36,148 nucleotides of DNA, taken from assembly GCA_028280485.1 (NCBI GenBank), contig JANQLS010000137.1:1-36148 (forward strand), in the 5' to 3' direction. Positions 1-8,477 of this stretch are shown here, in pieces; the stretch's first letter is position 1, and every line of letters begins with the position of its first letter. A model generated the notes under the pieces. It saw only the letters and a list, made by a program, of their open reading frames with translations. It was not told the DNA's origin and searched no databases. A program made the position numbers and the translations under genes. This DNA is from Planctomycetota bacterium. GTDB lineage: Bacteria; Planctomycetota; UBA8108; JACQVS01.

Positions 1-756
1 TGCTTTGGTGCCGCTTGCGACAACGATGTTCACTCCCGGGTAGCTGAGTAGGGGAGTCTTCAGTCCCCATGGCGTTGCGATGGTATTGTCGATCACTAAC
101 TTTAATGACCTTGCTCCCTTTTCTTTTTTAGCTTCTAAGCAAATTTCGCCTAAGCGTTGAAGGTCTAAAGCTAACAATCGAGGATTGGTGTAAGTTTCAC
201 CAAAGACCATGAAGGTTTCTTTCCGTATCTCATCTTGAATCTTTTCTTGGTCGAGTTCATCAATGATGGAAAGTTCGATTTTATATCGGCTTCCCAGCCA
301 CTCTAAATAACGGCGTGACTTGTTGTACACTCCGCGCATCAAGATCGCGTGCCCGCCAGGTTTCGCTAAGATGTCGAAAGTGATCGCGATGGCTTGCATA
401 CCGCAGTCGGTCAAGAGCACGCCTTTGGCAGCTTCCAGGGTTTCGATCTTTTGGATGAGTTCTCTCGCGGTTTCTACGCCGTAACGAGCATAAAACTGAT
501 GAAGATCCGACCAACATTTTTCCCCGCTGAAAACGTACTCCACCTTGCGTTCCTGCCAGTCAGCCATATGACGCGAGCCTAACATGTCGAGTTGTAAGGT
601 CGGATCGCTCGGATGCAAATAGGGTTGGCCGTGTTTCTTGATGGAAGCATCGACCGCATTGTGAAGAGAGGTTGTCTCAGAGTTGAAGGCGGTGAACTCG
701 GGTCGTTCGTCGGGGCAGGAGTTTGCGTTCAGGTAGGCGTCAATGTGGGCTGACAT
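1..756 (-). CDS. Cys/Met metabolism PLP-dependent enzyme (partial, C-terminus outside window)
   Basis: I translated the minus strand by hand from the ATG at 754-756. It stays open to the window edge and gives 252 residues. The visible part matches the cystathionine gamma-synthase/methionine gamma-lyase family (PF01053): LLTDCGMQAI for the cofactor-phosphate region, GETYTNP, then VIDNTIATP (the Asp that contacts the pyridine nitrogen), and VVASGTK near the edge, where the Lys should form the Schiff base with PLP. Family members act in the cytoplasm on cysteine, homocysteine or methionine derivatives; which reaction applies here cannot be told. The first 60 or so residues are longer than in the classic enzymes and resemble the subgroup with an N-terminal extension. 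No clear Shine-Dalgarno precedes the start. About 150 C-terminal residues should lie beyond position 1. Family confidence is high; substrate is unknown. Confidence 0.88.
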   Translation of the reverse strand, partial: MSAHIDAYLNANSCPDERPEFTAFNSETTSLHNAVDASIKKHGQPYLHPSDPTLQLDMLGSRHMADWQERKVEYVFSGEKCWSDLHQFYARYGVETARELIQKIETLEAAKGVLLTDCGMQAIAITFDILAKPGGHAILMRGVYNKSRRYLEWLGSRYKIELSIIDELDQEKIQDEIRKETFMVFGETYTNPRLLALDLQRLGEICLEAKKEKGARSLKLVIDNTIATPWGLKTPLLSYPGVNIVVASGTKA

Positions 757-787
757 AGGGGACTCAGATGATCTTAGGGTGTAAACC

Positions 788-859
788 CAAGCCCGAAGCT
801 TTAGCGAGGGATAGGCTGAGGCGAAACTGAGCCCATCCCTCGCTGACGCTTCGGGCTTG
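788..859. repeat. REP-like inverted repeat pair (25-bp arms)
   Basis: The left arm 788-812 (CAAGCCCGAAGCTTTAGCGA...) and right arm 835-859 are reverse complements with two mismatches, around a 22-nt spacer. The arms belong to the same family as those at 18587-18657 and 29787-29924, but their order is reversed: here the GGGCTTG ends face outward. The pair lies between the PLP-enzyme start and the terminator of the 97-aa gene. Confidence 0.9.
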
Positions 860-993
860 AAATGCTGATAGAAATATTCAGCGTTCGCGAGAGTTGAATC
901 CCCTAAGCTTAGCGATTGTTCATCGAAGTGGCCAGAGCAAGTTTGAAATCGAGCTTAGAACTCAGAAAAGAATCCTTTTGAAATATCCCTAAA

Positions 994-1047
994 TAAAAAA
1001 ATCCGCTGGTCGGAAGGAGAAGGGAAATCCCCAACGGACGAGCGGAT
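994..1047 (-). terminator. Rho-independent terminator of the 97-aa gene
   Basis: Reading the minus strand, ATCCGCT (1047-1041) pairs with AGCGGAT (1007-1001). The stem continues as GTC/GAC after one mismatch, and a run of seven T follows at 1000-994. It sits about 45 nt beyond the stop of the 97-aa gene, which supports that gene being real. Confidence 0.75.
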
Positions 1048-1091
1048 CGATTAGGATAAGAAATCTACTGTTGAGTAAATCTTGAATAGAT

Positions 1092-1385
1092 TCACGCCTT
1101 GAGGTCGATGTTGTTACCTAATAGGCCAAGAACTTCGGCCGGGGCGTGAGGTTCAAATACTTTTTGGTTACTTTCTACACTTCTGCTTCTCTCTATGCCC
1201 TCCTTATCGAGGTTTAAAATCGACGGTCGACTCACCTTGTTCTTTTCTTCGTCTTCTTTCTCCTCTCTCTGAGACTCACTACCATTGACCCTTGATACAG
1301 CATTCGAAGGGTTGACAGGTGGTGCACGGGAAGACTGAATCAAAGAGCGGGCGTTAAGCCCGGCCGGACTGATGAGACCATCCAT
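1092..1385 (-). CDS. Small hypothetical protein, 97 aa
   Basis: I do not recognise this protein. It has no signal peptide or membrane segment. It is hydrophilic, with a charged middle (about residues 36-52, rich in Glu and Lys), and ends in LGLLGNNIDLKA. It looks like a real gene because the parts of a transcription unit surround it: a purine-rich ribosome site (GGAGAGGAGGG) about 9 nt before the ATG, a TTGACA-17-GATATT promoter about 150 nt upstream, a folded leader and a terminator downstream. The N-terminal style (short, Ser/Asn-rich, no export signal) loosely resembles the SprA-related protein at 12448-13374, but I see no clear homology. The product is probably a cytosolic accessory protein of unknown role. 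Confidence 0.6.
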   Translation of the reverse strand: MDGLISPAGLNARSLIQSSRAPPVNPSNAVSRVNGSESQREEKEDEEKNKVSRPSILNLDKEGIERSRSVESNQKVFEPHAPAEVLGLLGNNIDLKA

Positions 1386-1420
1386 AAGCAGGCCCTCCTC
1401 TCCTTAATGTGGAAACGCTA

Positions 1421-1526
1421 CCCGAGCCTCTCCAGTCTCGGGGGAGCTGAAGCCAGGCGGCCCGATGGGAGTCGAAACTCGTCGGTGTAAGGCCTGACTG
1501 AGCGAGGCGCTGTTCACAATTGCGCC
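1421..1526 (-). promoter_or_regulatory. Structured 5' leader of the 97-aa gene (candidate leader RNA)
   Basis: Three hairpins follow one another between the predicted transcription start (about 1525) and the ribosome site. They are GGCGC/GCGCC at 1506-1510/1522-1526, a longer interrupted arm at about 1453-1496 (inner GAGT/ACTC, then CCGA/TCGG, then CAGGC/GCCTG), and CCCGAG/CTCGGG at 1421-1426/1437-1442. The leader is about 140 nt and more GC-rich than its surroundings. It does not match the c-di-GMP, cobalamin or fluoride riboswitch consensus as I know them. Confidence 0.5.
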
Positions 1527-1531
1527 AAAGA

Positions 1532-1560
1532 AATATCGGATGGATCCGATAATCTGTCAA
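1532..1560 (-). promoter_or_regulatory. Sigma-70-type promoter of the 97-aa gene
   Basis: On the minus strand a perfect -35 TTGACA (1560-1555) is followed by a 17-nt spacer and GATATT (1537-1532; four of six to TATAAT). Transcription should start near 1525. Confidence 0.65.
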
Positions 1561-1734
1561 ATTCCTCAAGAGAATCTGTAAGTTATTGATAATTAAAAGT
1601 TTGCTAATATTGGAGGGAAGGGCCGAATAAATTTTTTTAGATTATTTTCGCCCAATTTTCGCCCTCACGGGTAGGTTGAGCCTTTTGGTGACCCCCTTTT
1701 TTCTAGTTTCTAATCTCCGAATTCCAGACACCCG

Positions 1735-3051
1735 ATGAACGCCGATTCCGTGCCCAGCCATCGCGATCCCTTGAGAGAGCAGCAATTTAAAGGGATTCAA
1801 TCTCTGCTCGAAGAGATCCTTCCTCAGAACGAGTTTTACTCTAAGAAGTTTGAAGACTGTGGATTTGAAAAAGGTGACCTTCAGTCGCTTGAAGACCTTC
1901 GGGATTTACCGTTCACGGTAAAAGAAGAACTTCAAGCCGATCAACAAGCGCATCCTCCCTTCGGAACGAATTTAAGTTTTCCCGTAGAGAGCTACACTCG
2001 TTTACACCAAACTTCTGGTACTTCCGGGGAGCCGATCGCTTGGTTGGATACGCCTAAGAGCTGGGAGTGGATTCTTCACTGTTGGTCGAAGCTCTTTGAA
2101 GCGGCAAATGTGGTTTCAGAAGATCGCTTCTTTATCCCCTTTGGCTACGGCCCTTTTCTTGGGTTTTGGGGGGCTTTTGAGGGGGCAATTCGAGATCGAC
2201 ACCTCACGATTGCCGGCGGTGGGATGTCGACGATTGCCCGCCTGAAATGGTTGACCGAGAGAGACATCACGGTCGCTGCTTGCACCCCGACTTACGCTCT
2301 TCGCCTTATCGAGGTCGCTCAAGAACATTCCATCGACCTCGCCCAATCCAAAGTACGCCTTCTCTTCGTAGCGGGTGAACCCGGAGGGAGCATTCCCGGT
2401 GTTCGACAGCGCTTGGAAGAAGGCTGGGGCGCACGAGTTCTCGATCACTGGGGGATGACCGAAGTCGGGCCATTGGGTTTTGAGCCCATCGACCACCCGG
2501 GAGGAGTTCACCTGTTCGAGGACGAATGCATCGCCGAGGTGATCGACCCCAAAACCAAAAAACCTCTCGAAGGTGAGGGGCGAGGGGAATTGGTCTTAAC
2601 GACCTTCAGGCGCTCAGCGAGCCCCCTGATTCGTTATCGGACGGGAGATTTGGTGGATGTGAGTTACCCCGAGCTCGACCCTTCAGAAGTCGCAACCCTT
2701 CAAAATGGGGGGATTTTTGCTCGTTTGGAGGGAGGGATCTTAGGTCGGGCTGACCAAATGGTTCTCATTCGAGGGAATAATGTGTACCCGGGAGCCGTCG
2801 AAGCTGTAATGAGAGAAATAGACGGCATTTCTGAGTACCGAGCTACTGTGCTCGGAGGGGAATCAGAACGTCGTCTATCGCTCGAAATCGAGCTTCTGCC
2901 AGGAGTTGAGACCGAAGTCGTCCTCGCCCGGGTCCGGGGCAGTATCAAGAATCGCTTGTACTTCACCCCTGAGGTCCAAGTTGCCCCTTCCGGCTCCCTT
3001 CCTCGGTACGAGTTCAAATCGCGTCGATTTGAGATCCAGGAAGCTCCCTAA
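1735..3051 (+). CDS. PaaK-like AMP-dependent acyl-CoA ligase
   Basis: This 438-aa protein has the size and motifs of phenylacetate-CoA ligase (PaaK) and coenzyme F390 synthetase relatives, which activate a carboxylic acid with ATP to an acyl-adenylate and then to the CoA thioester in the cytoplasm. The phosphate-binding loop TSGTSGEP is at residues 93-100, the A5 motif HWGMTEVG at 238-245 and the adenylate-binding YRTGDL at 301-306. A small C-terminal domain follows, with the hinge at about 340-350 and RGNNVYPGAVE after it. The substrate cannot be read from sequence; aromatic acids are typical of the family. The start ATG has no obvious Shine-Dalgarno. Two direct copies of TTTTCGCCC lie just upstream (about 1646-1663). 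The next gene is 200 nt away, so co-transcription with it is uncertain. Confidence 0.85.
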   Translation: MNADSVPSHRDPLREQQFKGIQSLLEEILPQNEFYSKKFEDCGFEKGDLQSLEDLRDLPFTVKEELQADQQAHPPFGTNLSFPVESYTRLHQTSGTSGEPIAWLDTPKSWEWILHCWSKLFEAANVVSEDRFFIPFGYGPFLGFWGAFEGAIRDRHLTIAGGGMSTIARLKWLTERDITVAACTPTYALRLIEVAQEHSIDLAQSKVRLLFVAGEPGGSIPGVRQRLEEGWGARVLDHWGMTEVGPLGFEPIDHPGGVHLFEDECIAEVIDPKTKKPLEGEGRGELVLTTFRRSASPLIRYRTGDLVDVSYPELDPSEVATLQNGGIFARLEGGILGRADQMVLIRGNNVYPGAVEAVMREIDGISEYRATVLGGESERRLSLEIELLPGVETEVVLARVRGSIKNRLYFTPEVQVAPSGSLPRYEFKSRRFEIQEAP

Positions 3052-3254
3052 ATCTCGGTGGTTTATAGGCCTATCTTCCTGATAGGTCTCGCAAAATTCT
3101 AATACTGGTTTTCTAGAATCAGGAAACTTGAATCGAGGAATCTCTCCCCGATTCGCCCCCCGATTTTCAAAAGTCAAAAGATGAGCCCGGCCAGAAGCCC
3201 GGGCCTTACATTTCTATGTTGCGTTTCCATATGGCCTTTAATTGAGAAGAAAAA

Positions 3255-5522
3255 ATGATGGATAAAAGCATCGTTCAGCGTGGCTCTTTTTACTTAGCCG
3301 CCTTGTTTCTGACCTGGAGTGCGAGTTCTCTCGATGCTCAGTGGGAGAGTTGGAGAGGTCCGCTCGGTTCGGGTTACTCCGATGGTACTGAATACGTTTC
3401 GAAGTTTTCATTAGAAGGAGAAAACATCCTCTGGTCGAAGCCAATCGGTGGAAGGTCGACTCCGGTTGTTCACAACGGAAACGTCTACATGCTTTGTATC
3501 GGTGGTGAAGGAATCAACGCTCACGAACGTTTGGTTTGTTTCAACGCTGAAACCGGTGATGTGAAGTGGATCAGCGACTTCAACGTTTTCCACACCACGA
3601 TCCCTGGTCCTCGTGTCGGTTGGGCAAGCCCTTGTGTCGATCCCGCAACGGGAAATATTTTCATTCATGGTGTTCAAGGATTGTTTCGTTGTTACACCCC
3701 TGAGGGAAAAATTGTTTGGTCTCGTTCATTGACCGAAGACAACGGAAGGATTTCTGGTTACGGCGGAAGAACTCACACTCCTGTCGTCGATGGGGATCTC
3801 GTCATTCTCAGTTTCCTGAATTCAAGTTTCGGTCCTCACGGTCCTGGTAAGCATCGCTACATGGCTTGTGATAAAAAGACGGGAGAAATCGTCTGGTGGG
3901 CCGATCCCGGTGGAAAGCCTTACGACACTACTTATTCAACTCCAGTTGTTACAACGATTCACGGAGTTCGAGCCCTGATTTGTCCCGCTGCCGATGGTGC
4001 TATTCACGCACTTAAAGTGAGAACGGGAGAGAAAATTTGGACCTACCGTCTTTCAAAGCGCGGTTTCAATGTTTCACCCGTTGTCGTTGGTAACAAGCTC
4101 TTTATCGCTCACAGTGAAGAGAACCTTGATACGACTCACAAGGGAACGGTCGCTTGTATCAATATCGAAGCGAAGCCCGATGCTAATTTAGATATCACTG
4201 AAAGTGGTAAGGTTTGGCGAGCCGATGGATTGGAAGTGGGTTACTCGACTCCTCTTTATCACGATGGAATCGTTTACGCTGTCGATAATCCCGGTAACTT
4301 GATCGCCTTGGATGCCAAGGATGGAAAAGAACTTTGGCGTCACAGTTTAGGTACCGTCGGAAAGGGATCCCCTCTCATGGTCGACGGAAAGATCTACGTG
4401 GGTGAAGTGAACGGGAGATTCAGCATCCTCGAACCTTCCCGCAAAGAGTGCAAAGAACTCTTTATGCATCCCTTTAAAAGTCCTGATGGCTTTGTCGTTG
4501 AGATCTTCGGGTCCGCTGCCGCTGCCAATGGAAGAGTTTACTTTTCCACTAGTGAAAATACTTACTGTTTAGGTAAGAAGGGCTGGGATGGAAAGAAAGC
4601 CTCTCCCGCTCCCGTCTTAGTTGAGAAGCAAGCGAGTCCCAGCGATGCCGACACTCATCTTCAAATTCGACCTGCCGAAATCATCATCGCACCCGGTGAG
4701 AAGGCGAAGTTCTCACTTCACGTCTTCAATGAGAGAGGTCAAGAATTGAAGAGTGAATTAGGTCAAGTCGAATGGACGCTCAAAGGCCTCCGGGGTTCGA
4801 TCGATGGTGGTACTCTTTCAATTCCCGTCGTCAGTCGACATCAATTTGGAATGGTCACAGCCAAAATTGGAGACCTCACGAGTTCGGCTCGCGTCAGAGT
4901 CGCACCTAAGCTCCCCTTAAGTGAAGATTTTAATTCGATCCCTGAAGGAAAACTTCCTGTCGGTTGGTTGGGAGCTTCTCCACCAAAATTTAGATTGGTC
5001 GACCTCGATGGAGAAAAAGTTCTCATGAAGCACGGAACTCGCTTTGAACTCAAGTTCATGCGAGCCCGAGCTTACTTAGGGCCATCTTCCATGAAGAATT
5101 ACACGATCCAAACGGATCTTCGTGGAGATCAAAAAGGTCGAAAAGTTCCGGACATGGGACTGATCAATCAACGTTACGAAATTTACATGTTGGGTCATCG
5201 TCGCGCGACGGCGAGAAAGATCCGCATCGTCAGTTGGGTTGCCGACCGCCGAATCTTCAAGGATGTGAAATTCACTTGGGAACCCAGTAAATGGTACACC
5301 CTCAAATTCAAAGTTTCCGAAAAGGATGGGCAAGGACTCATCCAAGGAAAGGTTTGGGAAAAAGGAAAGCCTGAACCCACTGCCTGGACGATTGAAACTA
5401 CCGATCCTCGTCCTAACACTGAAGGAAGCCCCGGCATCTATGCCTTCAGTGCAGGTACGACTCAAACAAAACCAGGAACGGATGTTTATTTTGACAATAT
5501 TGTCGTGACTCCTAATCCTTAA
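3255..5522 (+). CDS. Secreted PQQ-like beta-propeller protein with Ig-like and jelly-roll C-terminal domains
   Basis: 755 aa. A Sec signal peptide (hydrophobic core at about residues 11-24, likely cut after SSLDA) leads into a propeller of repeated blades with STPVV...GNVY and ALDAKDGKELW-type signatures, to about residue 440. Residues about 465-550 look like an Ig-like domain (IRPAEIIIAPGEKAKFSL). The rest, to the end, is a beta-rich jelly-roll like the DUF1080/LamG group, closing with DVYFDNIVV. The propeller repeats resemble quinoprotein dehydrogenase and BamB blades, but I see no proof of PQQ binding. The protein should lie in the periplasm or on the cell surface; a carbohydrate-related role for the C-terminal domain is inference. 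Two adjacent ATG codons (3255, 3258) follow a purine-rich GAGAAG. Confidence 0.85.
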   Translation: MMDKSIVQRGSFYLAALFLTWSASSLDAQWESWRGPLGSGYSDGTEYVSKFSLEGENILWSKPIGGRSTPVVHNGNVYMLCIGGEGINAHERLVCFNAETGDVKWISDFNVFHTTIPGPRVGWASPCVDPATGNIFIHGVQGLFRCYTPEGKIVWSRSLTEDNGRISGYGGRTHTPVVDGDLVILSFLNSSFGPHGPGKHRYMACDKKTGEIVWWADPGGKPYDTTYSTPVVTTIHGVRALICPAADGAIHALKVRTGEKIWTYRLSKRGFNVSPVVVGNKLFIAHSEENLDTTHKGTVACINIEAKPDANLDITESGKVWRADGLEVGYSTPLYHDGIVYAVDNPGNLIALDAKDGKELWRHSLGTVGKGSPLMVDGKIYVGEVNGRFSILEPSRKECKELFMHPFKSPDGFVVEIFGSAAAANGRVYFSTSENTYCLGKKGWDGKKASPAPVLVEKQASPSDADTHLQIRPAEIIIAPGEKAKFSLHVFNERGQELKSELGQVEWTLKGLRGSIDGGTLSIPVVSRHQFGMVTAKIGDLTSSARVRVAPKLPLSEDFNSIPEGKLPVGWLGASPPKFRLVDLDGEKVLMKHGTRFELKFMRARAYLGPSSMKNYTIQTDLRGDQKGRKVPDMGLINQRYEIYMLGHRRATARKIRIVSWVADRRIFKDVKFTWEPSKWYTLKFKVSEKDGQGLIQGKVWEKGKPEPTAWTIETTDPRPNTEGSPGIYAFSAGTTQTKPGTDVYFDNIVVTPNP

Positions 5523-5551
5523 CTAACTTTTAGGGATTAGAGTTGAGCGTA

Positions 5552-5563
5552 TTGAACGTTCAA
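5552..5563. promoter_or_regulatory. Perfect 12-bp palindrome upstream of the beta-propeller lipoprotein
   Basis: TTGAACGTTCAA is a perfect dyad about 135 bp before the start at 5698. Its position between two plus-strand genes would suit an operator. No promoter hexamers of good quality were found around it, so this is only a candidate. Confidence 0.3.
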
Positions 5564-5697
5564 GCTGGTTCCTCGTGTTTTTTGTTCTAATCGTTAGAGA
5601 GCTCGCTGAAATAATTTCACGGTGATTCTCTCTGACTCAAAAGTATTAACCCAATCGACGCGATTTTATCCGTCGAAATTTAAAGAGGGTGAAACCC

Positions 5698-7275
5698 ATG
5701 AAGTTCGAGGTGTCTCTTACCCTTCTGATGGTCCTTTGCTTAAGCGGCCTGATGACCTCTTCTTGTAACCAAAGTCCTTCAACTGCCGTTTCCATTCCAG
5801 AAGCGGAAGCTGAATCCAATACTCCTACTCCGACGAAAACCGAAGAAGCTCCTCCCGTTGAGCCCACTCAACCCGAACCCAGTGCTCCAGCGAAGAAACA
5901 AGACAAATGGTCGATGTGGGGAGGGACAACGGAACGGAATATGTACAATCCTCAGGGAAGAAATATTCCCCATGATTTCGACGTGGATTCTGGAAAACAC
6001 ATCCTGTGGAAAGCAGAGCTCGGTTCACAAACCTACGGAAATCCCACGATCGCTAACGGTAAGGTTTTGGTTGGAACCAACAACCAAGCCGAGCGCAATA
6101 AAGATATCAAGGGTGACAAAGGAATCATCATGTGCTTCAACGCAGAGGATGGAAAGTTCCTTTGGCAGATTGTGCACGATAAGCTTTCCATCGGTCGCGT
6201 GAACGATTGGCCCGAACAAGGCATCTGTTCGACTCCCGTTATCGAAGGAAACAAGTTTTACTATATCTCCAATCGTGCAGAAGTGATCTGTGCTGATTTG
6301 GAAGGTTTCTTGGACGGCGAAAATGACGGTCCTTACAAGGAAGAAAAATACACCAGTAAGATCGATGGCGACATCATTTGGTCTTACAACATGATCGACG
6401 AACTCGATGTCTTCCCTCACAACTTGGCGACCGCTTCTCCCGTCATTTCGGGTGACACCATTTTTATCATCACCAGTAATGGAGTCGACGAAGGTCATAT
6501 CGATATTCCTTCGCCCGACGCTCCCAGTTTCATCGCGATCAATAAAAAGACCGGTGAACTTCTCTGGGAAAACGATGCTCCTGAAGATCGTATTCTCCAC
6601 GGTCAATGGGCTTCACCCGCTTTCGGAGTCATCGGCGGCCAACCTCAAGCGATCTTCCCCGGTGGTGATGGCTGGATGTACGGCTTGAATCCAAAAGATG
6701 GCGAAATCCTTTGGAAGTTCGATTGCAACCCGAAGAAATCTCGTTGGGTCTTGGGAGGAAGAGGTACGCGGAACAGTTTGATCTCAACTCCTGTTATCTA
6801 TGAAGACCACGTTTACATCGCCGTCGGGCAAGACCCTGAGCACGGTGAAGGTGCTGGGCATCTCTATTCGATCGCTCCCGCCGGGAAAAGTGGTGATATT
6901 ACCAAGACCGGCCAAATCTGGCACTTTGGTGGTAAAGATTTCAACCGCTCGATCTCGACAGTAGCGATCGCTGACGGATTACTTTACGCCGTTGACCTCA
7001 GTGGTTTCCTCAACTGTTTAGACCTCAAAACCGGTAAGCTACATTGGCAATACGACACCTTAGCCGCGGTATGGGGATCACCCATGATCGTCGACGGCAA
7101 GGTCTTCCTTGGCGATGAAGATGGTGACCTCGTGATCTTGAAGCACGGTAAAGAATCGAGTGAACCTCTCGCTGAACCGAACTTAGGATCTTCGGTCTAT
7201 TCGACGGTTACGGTTGTCGACGATGTCCTTTACATTTCGACGAGAACTACCCTTATCGCGATCAAGAAGAAGTGA
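5698..7275 (+). CDS. PQQ-like beta-propeller protein, probable lipoprotein
   Basis: 525 aa from the ATG at 5698, which has a GAGGG ribosome site eight bases upstream; an in-frame GTG at 5689 overlaps that site and is unlikely. The N-terminus is a hydrophobic signal (residues 6-20) ending MTSSC, so Cys23 may be lipid-modified, although Thr at -3 makes the lipobox imperfect. A Pro/Glu/Thr-rich linker runs to about residue 70, followed by a propeller with blades such as KDGEILWKF and LKTGKLHWQY. It should sit in the periplasm, tethered to a membrane. It is first in the close run with the iron alcohol dehydrogenase (26-nt gap) and a second propeller. Propellers of this kind can be quinoprotein enzymes or BamB-like scaffolds; nothing here decides between them. 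Confidence 0.85.
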   Translation: MKFEVSLTLLMVLCLSGLMTSSCNQSPSTAVSIPEAEAESNTPTPTKTEEAPPVEPTQPEPSAPAKKQDKWSMWGGTTERNMYNPQGRNIPHDFDVDSGKHILWKAELGSQTYGNPTIANGKVLVGTNNQAERNKDIKGDKGIIMCFNAEDGKFLWQIVHDKLSIGRVNDWPEQGICSTPVIEGNKFYYISNRAEVICADLEGFLDGENDGPYKEEKYTSKIDGDIIWSYNMIDELDVFPHNLATASPVISGDTIFIITSNGVDEGHIDIPSPDAPSFIAINKKTGELLWENDAPEDRILHGQWASPAFGVIGGQPQAIFPGGDGWMYGLNPKDGEILWKFDCNPKKSRWVLGGRGTRNSLISTPVIYEDHVYIAVGQDPEHGEGAGHLYSIAPAGKSGDITKTGQIWHFGGKDFNRSISTVAIADGLLYAVDLSGFLNCLDLKTGKLHWQYDTLAAVWGSPMIVDGKVFLGDEDGDLVILKHGKESSEPLAEPNLGSSVYSTVTVVDDVLYISTRTTLIAIKKK

Positions 7276-7301
7276 TCGCGAGTCACTCTAATGGTTAGCT
7301 G

Positions 7302-8477
7302 ATGCCTTTAGAATCGATCATCACCAAACTTTCTACCGAACTGGATTTCCAACCCATCACTCGAGTGATCTGGGGTGAGGGCAAGATATCCTCGTTAGCT
7401 GAACATATTCAGAAGCTCGGTTCGAAGAAACCCCTTCTCGTCAGCGATCCTGGAATCGTTCGGGCGGGTCACGTTGAGCGAGCTCTGAATATTTTAGCGG
7501 AGGCAGGCATCCAGGCCGTCGTCTTCGATGGGGTTGAAGAAAACCCAACTACTGAGCACGTTGCGAACGGTTTGAAAGTGGCTCAAAGCCATGAGATCGA
7601 TTCCATCATCGGACTGGGTGGTGGAAGCAGCATGGACTGCGCTAAAGGCATCAACTTTCTCTACAGCTGTGGCGGTAAGATGGAAGATTATTGGGGTGAA
7701 GGGAAAGCCGGAAAGTCGATGCTCCCCTTGATCGCCATTCCAACGACCGCTGGCACTGGAAGTGAGACTCAATCCTTCGCCCTGATCTCCAATGCCGAAA
7801 CGCACCAAAAGATGGCATGTGGAGATAAGAATGCCAGCGCGAAGGTCGCGATTCTCGATCCTGTCCTCACGATTTCTCAACCCTTTGAGGTCACTTCGGC
7901 AACGGGGATGGATGCGATTTCCCACGCTGTTGAAAGTCACGTGACCTTAAGGAAGAACGCTATCTCCCAAGCTTTCTCAAGGGAAGCCTGGAAGCTTTTA
8001 GCCACCAGCTTTGAAGGAGTGCTCTCGACTCCCGATTCGGTTGAGCATAGGGGACAGATGTTACTCGGAGCATCGCTGGCCGGAATGGCGATCGAAAATT
8101 CGATGCTCGGAGCCAGTCACGCTCTTGCCAATCCCCTGACCGCAAACTTCGGTATCGCTCACGGAGTTGCGATCGGCTTGATGCTTCCTCACGTCGTTCG
8201 ATTCAACTCTGAAGTTTGTGAAAGTGAATACCATGAACTCGCCGATGTGAGCGGTGAGCCTTTCGAGAGTCAACTTTCGGGAGGGGAACGAGTCGCTCAA
8301 AAGATTGAACACCTTCGCGAACGAGCTGGATTGCCGACGAGCCTCAAAGAAATGGGAGTCTCGCCCGACGCCTTCCCGCTCTTAGCGGAGCAAGCTCAAG
8401 AGCAATGGACCGGAAAATTTAACCCTCGCCCAGTTACGAAAATTGAATTAGAGGAGCTTTATCGATGCGCACTTTGA
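7302..8477 (+). CDS. Iron-containing (group III) alcohol dehydrogenase
   Basis: 391 aa, typical length for the Fe-ADH family of cytoplasmic NAD(P)-dependent alcohol or aldehyde oxidoreductases. The cofactor loop GLGGGSSMDCAK is at residues 104-115 and PTTAGTGSE at 147-155. Metal ligands by comparison with FucO are Asp204 and His208 (GMDAISHAVE), His273 and His287 (14 residues apart, as in FucO). The His that follows the third ligand by four residues in FucO is Asn277 here, so the substrate pocket differs from lactaldehyde reductase. The gene overlaps the next one by 13 bp, so the two are translated from one message. Substrate unknown. Confidence 0.92.
   Translation: MPLESIITKLSTELDFQPITRVIWGEGKISSLAEHIQKLGSKKPLLVSDPGIVRAGHVERALNILAEAGIQAVVFDGVEENPTTEHVANGLKVAQSHEIDSIIGLGGGSSMDCAKGINFLYSCGGKMEDYWGEGKAGKSMLPLIAIPTTAGTGSETQSFALISNAETHQKMACGDKNASAKVAILDPVLTISQPFEVTSATGMDAISHAVESHVTLRKNAISQAFSREAWKLLATSFEGVLSTPDSVEHRGQMLLGASLAGMAIENSMLGASHALANPLTANFGIAHGVAIGLMLPHVVRFNSEVCESEYHELADVSGEPFESQLSGGERVAQKIEHLRERAGLPTSLKEMGVSPDAFPLLAEQAQEQWTGKFNPRPVTKIELEELYRCAL

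Noticed and set aside
1354..1569. 71-codon minus-strand open frame overlapping the 97-aa gene start
   Set aside because: It spans the promoter and folded leader of the 97-aa gene and has no ribosome site of its own.
3181..3210. GCCCGG/CCGGGC hairpin as a terminator of the PaaK-like gene
   Set aside because: The stem is only 6 bp, over 100 nt past the stop, and has no T-run.
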